From NCBI GenBank assembly GCA_014529385.2, contig CM043965.1, forward strand, positions 66,311,190 to 66,375,189: a DNA stretch of 64,000 bases, written 5' to 3'. The stretch is from Adiantum capillus-veneris (lineage: Eukaryota; Streptophyta; Polypodiopsida; Polypodiales; Pteridaceae). Positions 57,001 through 64,000 of this stretch are shown one piece after another. The notes beneath the pieces are model-generated. The model was not told where the DNA came from. It was given only the letters and a program-made list of their open reading frames with translations, and did not search any database. Made by a program: the position numbers and the translations under genes. Position 1 is the first letter of the stretch, and every line of letters begins with the position of its first letter.

Positions 57001-58757
57001 CACTTGTGGAGAATCAGAGTGGCAAGAAGCTTAAATGCTTACGCACTGACAATGGTGGAGAGTATGTTTCAAAGGCCTTTCAGGACTTTTGTGAGTCAAA
57101 AGGTATAAAACGTGAACTTACTGCTCCTTACAATCTTCTTCAAAATGGTGTTGCTGAGAGGATGAATAGGACCATACAAGAGAAGGTCAGAAGTATGTTG
57201 TCTAATGCACAACTGCCAAATGGGTTTTGGGCTGAAGCTGTATCAACAGCTGTTCATCTTGTAAATAGATCTCCTAGCAAGGTTTTGCAGAAGGATTCAG
57301 TGCCAGAGATGGTATGGTCAGGCAAAATGCTCTCATACAAGCATCTCAGAGTCTTTGGCTGTGAGGCATATACTCACGTTCCAAAGGAATTTAGGAACAA
57401 ACTTGAGCCAAAGAGTAGAAAGTGCATCTGTCTAGGCTATGGTAATTCTGGTGAGATGGGGTACAGACTTTGGGATCCCGAATCCAGAAAGGTTGTCCGC
57501 AGCAATGATGTTCACTTTAATGAATCCAAATATCATTCTAAACCAGAGAGGGTTGAGGAGATTAGAAGAGTTGTCTTCCAAGAAGATGGACCTGCACGTG
57601 CAAGACAAAATGTCAGGGTTCAAGAGGAGCAAGGACAGGATAGATTGGAACCACAGGTTGTGGCTGAGCCTGAGCCACCTATTGTGCGTAGATATGGACG
57701 TGTCATGCGACCTCCTGATAGGTTTGTTCCATCTATGAACTGTGTCATGTTGACTGATTGCAATGAGCCTTCATGTTACAAGGAAGCAGTGCAAATGAAG
57801 GACTCCGGGAATTGGCAATTGGCCATGCAGTCAGAGATGACAGCTCTGCATAAAAACCAGACATGGAAGCTATTTAAATTACCACGGGGCAAAAAGGCTC
57901 TACCTTGTAAATGGGTTTACAGGTATAAGATCACCGCTCATGATAGTCAGCCAAAGTACAAAGCAAGGCTTGTTGCCAAGGGCTTTAAGCAAGAACAAGG
58001 CATTGACTTTGATGAAGTCTTCTCTCCGGTGGTCAAGATGACTACATTGAGATGCTTTCTTGCATTGGTTGCCATATTAGATTTGGTGTTGCACCAAATG
58101 GATGTCAAGACAACGTTCTTGCATGGTGATTTAGATGTGGAAATTTACATGCAGCAGCCAGAATGGTTTGTTGAGAAAGGCAAGGAAGATTGGGTATGCC
58201 AGTTGTTAAAGAGTCTTTATGGCTTAAAACAATCACCGAGGGCATGGTACCATAAATTCCACAAGTTTATGCTTTCTCAAGGCTACAAACGTAGTGAGTT
58301 CGATCACTGTCTATATACAAAGAAGGCTAAGGATGGCAGTTGGCTGATCCTTATTTTGTATGTGGATGACATGTTGATTGCTGGCAAGCACTTGGAAGAA
58401 ATTTCAGCTTTGAAGTCAAAGATGGCAAAATCGTTTGATATGAAAGACATGGGTGAGGCAAGTCATATACTTGGTATGCGCATTGAGAGAGACAGATCAA
58501 AGAAGTTGATTTGGTTATCTCAAACAGAGTATATTGACAAGGTTTTGCAACGTTTCAATATGGAGAAGGGAAAGGCATTGAGTGTTTCATTGCCACCATA
58601 TGTGAAACTTAGCAAACAAGATTGTCCTGTGTCTGAGGAAGAACAGGCTGAAATGGATAAGATTCCATATGCGTCTGCAGTGGGTAGTTTGATGTATGCA
58701 ATGATTGCTACTCGCCCAGGCATTGAGTGTTCCATTGCCACCATATGTGAAACTTAG
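56943..58757 (+). pseudogene. Copia-1b integrase remainder and RT, ending in the tandem duplication
   Basis: A 604-codon stretch: RTDNGGEYVS and NGVAERMNRT (integrase Asp and Glu), then the RT motifs ARLVAKGF, QMDVKTTFLHGDL, SLYGLKQSPRAW and LYVDDMLIAG, uninterrupted where Copia-1a has a TGA. It terminates at 58757 inside the second copy of the 145-bp-period duplication. Confidence 0.88.
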
Positions 58758-59463
58758 CAAACAAGATTGTCCCGTGTCTGAGGAAGAACAGGCTGAAATG
58801 GATAAGATTCCATATGCGTCTACAGTGGGTAGTTTGATGTATGCAATGATTGCTACTCGCCGAGACATTGCATTTGCAATGGGAGTAGTAAGTCGATACA
58901 TGTCAAACCCAGGCAAGAAACATTGGGAGGCAGTGAAAGGAATATTGAGATACCTGAAAGCTACAAAGAGTATGCGTATATGCTATGGGAGTCAGGAGCT
59001 AAGTGTAAAGGGTTTTACATACTCAGATTATGCAGGTGACTTAGACAACCGAAGGTCTACGTCAGGGTATGTCTTTACATTGGCTGGTGGAGCAGTATCA
59101 TGGCGTTCTAGATTACAAGATTGTGTTACTCAGTCTACTACAGAGGCTAAATATGTTGCAGCATCAGAGGCATGCAAAGAATCAATTTGGCTTAATCGAC
59201 TAGTAACAGATTTGGGAATCAAAGAAGAGATGCCTGTGTTATATTGTGATAGTCAAAGTGCTATACAATTGGCTCGCAATCCAGTTTATCACTCAAAGAC
59301 AAAGCATGTGGATGTGAAGTATTATTTCATCAGGGAAATGCTCGAGGATAAGCAACTTCAGCTTGTCAAAGTTCACACCACAGAAAATCCTGCTGATCTA
59401 CTTACAAAAGGACTTCCCTCAGAGAGCTTTGCGCATTTTCGCAAGCAGTTAGGTGTAGGGTAG
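58705..59463 (+). pseudogene. Copia-1b RNase H, out of frame with RT
   Basis: Open in the next frame after the duplication: SRYMSNPGKKHW, YSDYAGDLDNRRSTSGY, TEAKYVAASEACKE, LYCDSQSAIQLA, ADLLTKGLP. It has no ATG of its own at the start of the homology; it would need the upstream frame or a frameshift. Same structure as Copia-1a 18139-18897. Confidence 0.88.
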
Positions 59464-59540
59464 TACATCACTTCTCTACATCTCTTGTATATTAGCTTGT
59501 ATAGTAGCTTCTCTCACACTTAAAGTACCACATTGGACTT

Positions 59541-59552
59541 TAAGTGGGAGGT
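59541..59552 (+). other. Polypurine tract of Copia-1b
   Basis: TAAGTGGGAGGT-type tract directly before the LTR at 59553, identical to Copia-1a. Confidence 0.8.
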
Positions 59553-59744
59553 TGTTGGGGTATAAAGCCCAATGTGGTCGCCCAGGTAAGTGGGCTGGCC
59601 GCCAGGTATGTACACATATTCTTTTGTAAAAACCTAATAAGAACTCACTATGCTCTACACATTACAGTAGAGCGAGTTCACCATATCGTTGTGCTCTTCT
59701 TCTCGCACTCTCTCTCGCGTCGCACTTCCCCTCGTACTCCTTCA
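59553..59744 (+). repeat. 3' LTR of Copia-1b (192 bp)
   Basis: Ends CTCCTTCA and is followed by TTGTC, the target duplication. Confidence 0.95.
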
Positions 59745-60407
59745 TTGTCTTTGTACAAGTGCTATATTTGTGTCGTATTGTACCTCGGACGTAAGAGTTA
59801 GTGTCTACTGAACTAGTTTATGACCTTTGTTTGTTTTTGCAGGAGTAATCGAGGACGATTACTATTCTTTCAAGAGGGGGGTATGTCACAAAGTGATGAC
59901 GTGGCATGACCACCTGGGCAGAATGGCTGAAGTGGCAGGCTAACATGGCAGGCAATATGGAACCCCCAGATTTTCCGCTGACATGCTAATGTGGCAGACT
60001 GTACGGACAGGCGCGCTTTTTGCACTCGCAATTGTACGGAATTTTCGTAAATTGCGCTGACAGCTTTTTGCCGTTTTTGGACCAATTTGCTATTGGGAAT
60101 ACAATGCTTTTGAGTTTAACTGCTTTTGGCATCCCTTGTAAGAATAAAAGGTCCCTTAGGGGCCTCACTTCTTAGAGCATCTGGACGTAGAGTTTGAGAG
60201 CGAAGGTCCCCTACGGCACTTCTACTTTGCTCAAGATTTAATATAATAAAGAAATACCGAGCGGGACACTAGGTTTTGGGGCCAATACTTGTGGGCACGG
60301 AACTGCGCCAGGTCTTGTCGTCTCGAATTGAATTGTGAAGTATTTTTTGTGAATCTCTTTCTCGTGTCGCGACAGATTCTAGACTTGGGGTGCCCAAGTC
60401 TGTTACA
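59745..60407 (+). mobile_element. 3' end of an inverted G2 copy: 3' untranslated region, purine tract and LTR
   Basis: Continues 53918-54049 after Copia-1b. It has GTTTTTGCAGGAGTAATCGAGGACGATTAC, then the purine tract TTCAAGAGGGGGG (about 59868-59881), then the LTR TGTCACAAAGTG (59884) to CTGTTACA (60407), 524 bp. The LTR has TGATGACGTGGCATG and two GTACGGA words in its left half. No coding part of this copy survives; it is joined head-to-head to the pol copy at 53917. Confidence 0.82.
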
Positions 60408-60784
60408 AGAACCTCATTTTGTTCACATTCAATTCTCATTCACTTAGCCATCACATCCAAATCTCACCAATCTCCAACAAATGTCTAGATGCACTAAGTT
60501 CAAATCATTCATCAGGCAAAATGCTGCAAACATTTCATCTTTCTCTACATATCTTTAACAATACACACATGAAAAAGCACATGTTTTCAATTCAATCAAG
60601 CAATTTTCCAATTCAATGCACATCTATTCATACAGTCATTTTGCATAATACTGTCAGCTCGTCAATACCCTAAAGTGAAATTAGTGACTTCACTCAATCT
60701 AGGCAATCTGTAGTGGAGTGGCTCCCCTCTTGTGTAGTCAACACCGCACCATATTCAACTTGCTGATTCATCGATTACTTTTGT

Positions 60785-60805
60785 CAAAGTTGATGATGCG
60801 GAAGC

Positions 60806-60900
<95 letters not shown>

Positions 60901-61095
60901 CAATCAACCTCGGCAATGAATAACTGAATGTGTATACAATGGAGGCAAGGGGTTGCTTATATAGCAACCTCAGTAAATTGCCCTACGCAGACTTTGACAA
61001 ATAAGTAAAATAAATACCTAGAAGCCAAACTGAACATTGGGATCACATTGGGTAGTTCACTTGAGATGCCAAAACTCTAGCAACTTTTTGGCATA
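60785..61095. repeat. Insertion with (GA)n and a TATA-centred palindrome in gag-only copy 2
   Basis: Compared with copy 1, the 3' untranslated region is interrupted here. The segment holds (GA)n (60808-60898) and the palindrome GGTTGCTTATATAGCAACC (60951-60969). Read on the minus strand, the TATATAAGCAACC may be a promoter TATA of an unidentified LTR fragment. Confidence 0.55.
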
Positions 61096-61317
61096 GACAC
61101 TGCTAATGGCTCAAAAGCTTTAAGGTACAACTCTCTCTGAAAAGAATTTGCGAGGTTCTCTTCCTCCATCCACTTTTCATAGAGGGATAAAAGTACCCTT
61201 CACCAAATTATGTGGTTGAGCTAGCTTACCTCTCTGTTCTTTTCTCGTACCCTCGACTTGTTGGTAGCCCTTCTGGCCTCCCCATCCTTGGCACCTCAAT
61301 CTGGATGTGTGGAATTC

Positions 61318-61976
61318 TGTCACAAGACGGGCACCACGTGCCAATAGAAAAGAACAGATTAAACACGCTTTTAGCACTTCAATAACAACTGAACTGAAAG
61401 AGAGAGAGACGACACGCGACATGGAGTGGCGGAATACCACCCCAGAGAGTATTGGCCCCAAACCTTTTCGCCCCTTTCGGTTTTTTATTTATATTGCATC
61501 AACATAGTACAAGCCGGTACTCCAGACTTTGCACCTTCGCCAGGAAGCATGCCAGAGAATGAGCCCTAACCTCATATTTAAAGGCCCTAGGCCCCAAAAG
61601 CAATCTACAGTGAAAAGCCTTCAAACTCAAAAGCATCTTGTCCAAAAGCAAAGACAAAAAGCTGCCATCATAAATCATGGAAATCCGCACAGCTGCCACA
61701 TCATCAACCAACGCAAAACGCAAAAATCCGTACAGCCTGCCACGTCATCATGCCAGCGCAATTTTCGGAAATCTGCCATGTCATTAGTTTTTTTGCGTGT
61801 GTCCGGATCTTGCTTTATTTTCTTTCTTTATGTCACTTGGGGCCCCATCGAACGGGGTCCCCATAAGCTGGTAGGACTTTTTCCGTTACTTGTTTTTCTT
61901 AGGGTTTAGGCGCCTCGGCCGGCATCTGTAAGTTGGCTCCATTCTTTAGGCTTTGACACGTCAGCAGTTTGTTAAA
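61318..61976 (-). repeat. Solo LTR of G2 subtype, TSD AATTC
   Basis: The plus strand starts TGTCACAAGACGGGC (61318) and ends CAGTTTGTTAAA (61976), a decayed TTTGTGACA. It is flanked by AATTC on both sides (61313-61317, 61977-61981). LTR words match the TRIM-like element and the other G2 LTRs, e.g. the reverse of GGCGAAAAGGTTTGGGGCC. No internal sequence is left, so it is the product of LTR-LTR recombination. Confidence 0.85.
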
Positions 61977-61981
61977 AATTC

Positions 61982-63516
61982 TATGATCTACCAGCTGATT
62001 CCCTTTCTTTTCTCTCCTTGTGCCCTGGGACTTGTGGCTCGCTTGTCCTTTGGCATGTCAGTCTCAATCGTTGGAACCCTGAGACGCACTATCATCTGAT
62101 CCCCTTTCTTCTTCGGAATCCTCTAATGAACTTGCATCTGGTTCTTTTAGTTCGTCCAAACCCTCAAATGCACTACCATCTGAGTCTCTTACTGCTCCAG
62201 AATCCTGTGATGAGGTATCATCCGGTTCCCTCGATTCATTTTCTTCACTAGAAGACTCTTACCCTGTTGAGGTGGATACTATCCTGTCCGTAGGAGAAGT
62301 CAAAGAGCGGGCATGCATTCCAAATTCTGGCTTAGCCCTATAAGCCGCTGAATAGAGTCGGACTTCTGTTCTAGACAATACTTTCGAATCTCTTTTGGTA
62401 AACGACAACAAAACCGCTCAATCTGATCCCTCAAAGTAATCTTTCAAAACGAAGACACTTGCAAATAAGTATCTTAAAACCTTTGGAAGTAGTCATCCAA
62501 TGAATCCTTCTTAGTCATTCTCAAATGATGCCAAGCCATCATGAAATCTCTTTCATATTCATCTGATATCCAAGTTGACGTGACAATTTTCTTGAATTTT
62601 ACCCATGTCGTAGGTGCTTCTCTGCGTAACAACAGAGTAGACCACCATGTCTGTGTTCTTTCAAGTAAGATGTTTCCCTTCGCACCTTGGAGTGTTCCAT
62701 GAACCAACCTTTAGAGAAGGCGACATCAAACTGCTGTATAAACTCAAGGGCTCGATGGGTGTCTCGATAGCCTGAGAACGTCTCAAACCTGATGGCCTGA
62801 CCTCCCTTCCTTAAACTCCTTGGTCTTGTTGCTCATCTATTCACTGTGAGAAGAGGACGAGCTCTCCTTCTCTGAACTGCTAGATGGCGTACCATGCCCT
62901 CTAGACTTTTTCAGAAATTGGCTTTCCTTGCTTTTTTTCTCCGCTTCTTTCGCCTTTTTTGGTCCTCTTTGGAACTAGAGGACAACGATCTGTCAGAACT
63001 CTCCGAAGACGAAGAAAAATATGATTCATCCTTAAAATGAGCACTCTTCTTGGATCTGCTTGCCACCTTGAAAGTCGACTTCCTCTCCCAAGGAATCTGG
63101 AGAATCCATTGATTTCTTCTTCTTCTGAGAGTGCTTCACGCCTGTCATTATTTGGTTCATCTTCTTGTTAAGAGCTCGATTCTGCTCTTTCTGCGAGTAG
63201 AGTTTCCGCTTTTCTGCACTCCGATTGTCTCTCAACTTTCTTCTCGACATGAGAGGAGAATCAATGGCCTCATGCCATCTCGAGTGAATCTCATTGGGTA
63301 ATTCCTCAGGCCTCTCGCAAATTTCGGGTCTTTGGAGTACTTGTTCACACACGTGTCAACCTGCAGTCGACGTTTGTACTCCGCTCTGGCAAACTTCCGC
63401 GTCGAAAATTTGCCCAATTCTTCATTCTTTTCTTTAGTTCCCGTGCTGGCTTTCAACTTTTCTTTGCCTTCCCATTGAGAGGTGTTATCTTTGTTAGATT
63501 CTCTACAAGAACGCAT
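61982..63516 (-). pseudogene. Gag-only copy 2: gag with acidic repeats
   Basis: Begins at Met 63516 (MRSCRESNKDNTSQWEG), which lines up with copy 1's MNSSSESDKDDT. Open pieces 63516-63232, 63352-63032 and 62707-62474 follow. The last holds the gag core (WSTLLLRREAPTTWVKFKKI, then ERDFMMAWHHLRMTKKDSLDDYFQRF). Downstream (about 62260-62080) an acidic stretch repeats a unit of about 14 residues (EPDDTSSQDSGAV, RDSDGSAFEGL, EPDASSLEDSEEE, RGSDDSASQGS). No zinc knuckle is recognisable. Stops and shifts are present. Confidence 0.65.
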
Positions 63517-63559
63517 GTGTACTCTTGGGTTCTTTATGGCTTATGCCCCTTAAGACAGA

Positions 63560-63937
63560 ATGACGAAGATGGGATCGCGCCCGATGTGCGATGGACTAGG
63601 GGTGGGAATGGCTAATAAGCCCCCAAAAGCAATCAGTTCAAAAGCACTTTTTCCCAAAAGCATCTGCTCTTAAAAGCTAGAGCTAGAAATTGCAAAAAAG
63701 CAGGCAATAGCAATTGCAAAAATCCGTATAGCTTGCCACTTCATCATTTGTACAAGTGGCCACGTCAACACGTCAGTGCGTTTTATGAAAATCAGCTCTA
63801 GGGATCAAGCTGTGGGTTTTAGCCTCCTCGACCGATGCTTCATGAGTGGCCCACGGCCCATCTTCTGTGTTTAGTTCCTCTTGTCCACTCGGCCATTTCT
63901 CTTCCAGTCGGGCATGCCACATCATCACTTTGTGACA
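63560..63937 (-). repeat. LTR remnant of gag-only copy 2
   Basis: The minus strand starts TGTCACAAAGTGATGATGTGGC at 63937 and contains CAAAAGCATCTGCTCTTAAAAGC and a GTATAGCTTGCCACTTCATC word set typical of G2 LTRs. The R/U5 part and the primer site are missing, so the LTR runs almost directly into gag. Confidence 0.6.
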
Positions 63938-64000
63938 ATGTTAGCAACTTGTGACACCCTACATGGTTGTCCCCAACTCAATTTTTAAAAAAATAGATCC
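63938..64000. other. Window end, no feature
   Basis: A second CTTGTGACA word lies at about 63948-63956, perhaps the edge of another LTR beyond the window. Confidence 0.3.

Larger units (their letters stand above)
54050..59744 (+). mobile_element. Copia-1b, complete Ty1/copia element with 5-bp target duplication
   Basis: LTRs of 192 bp (54050-54241, 59553-59744) differ at about five positions. TTGTC flanks both ends (54045-54049, 59745-59749). Closely similar to Copia-1a over its whole length, including the leader, gag, protease, integrase, RT and RNase H. It is inserted in the 3' untranslated region of a G2 element. Its polyprotein is broken by a nonsense codon, a frameshift and the family's 145-bp duplication. 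Confidence 0.95.
60408..63937 (-). mobile_element. G2 gag-only element (TR-GAG-like), copy 2
   Basis: Minus strand, from right: LTR remnant (63937 to about 63560), gag (63516 to about 61982), a solo-LTR insertion (61976-61318), linker, chromodomain tail (about 61215-61130), and 3' untranslated region (to 60408, with its own insertion at about 60785-61095). Like copy 1 it has no protease, RT, RNase H or integrase. Its 3' LTR is replaced by the inverted G2 copy ending at 60407. Confidence 0.65.

Overview
This window looks like a large, repeat-rich land-plant nuclear genome. It holds one intact host gene of a plant family (an FLD-type lysine-specific histone demethylase) with a canonical GT-AG intron. 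The rest is Ty1/copia and Ty3/gypsy LTR retrotransposons with plant-type domains and initiator-Met tRNA primer sites, a Mutator-like transposase relic, and long GA, TA and CA microsatellites. The species cannot be named. A fern or another non-flowering vascular plant is a guess from the style of the repeats, not a demonstrated point.

Layout. 1-2551: minus-strand copia fragment with its 5' LTR. 2697-9284: 5'-truncated plus-strand gypsy (family G1) ending in a 1.6-kb LTR. 9285-10099: decayed minus-strand Mutator-like transposase. 10100-22307: second G1 gypsy, minus strand, split by a 5.6-kb copia element (Copia-1a, 13533-19177, TSD CATCT). 22308-23016: weak minus-strand fragment that may be the other end of the same transposase. 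23017-24151: upstream region of the host gene. 24152-26924: FLD-like gene, two coding exons, 895 codons before the stop. 26925-29950: no recognisable gene. 29960-31211: repeat-rich sequence of LTR or leader type.

31212-63937 is dominated by gypsy family G2, whose LTRs begin TGTCACAA and end near TTGTGACA or TGTAACA. Its members are: a coding-free LTR-PBS-PPT-LTR element (31212-32625, TSD CTCCT); a fragmented element (32720-39326) with gag and protease remains, cut by compound microsatellites and a MITE-like repeat; assorted LTR pieces (39800-43240); a gag-only element (46360-50149); a pol-bearing chromovirus-type copy (50202-53917) fused head-to-head to the 3' end of another copy (53918-60407); and a second gag-only element (60408-63937) carrying a solo LTR (TSD AATTC). 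Copia-1b (54050-59744, TSD TTGTC), closely similar to Copia-1a, sits inside the fused pair.

How it fits together. The host gene occupies a small island between two retrotransposon blocks. Family G2 appears as a hierarchy: a coding (autonomous-type) lineage, a shorter gag-plus-chromodomain-tail derivative lacking protease, RT, RNase H and integrase, and a still shorter derivative with only the cis signals. Both Copia-1 copies carry the same frame-breaking 145-bp tandem duplication at the RT/RNase H junction, so the family seems to have moved while carrying that defect. These relations are read from the sequence by eye; alignments were not run.
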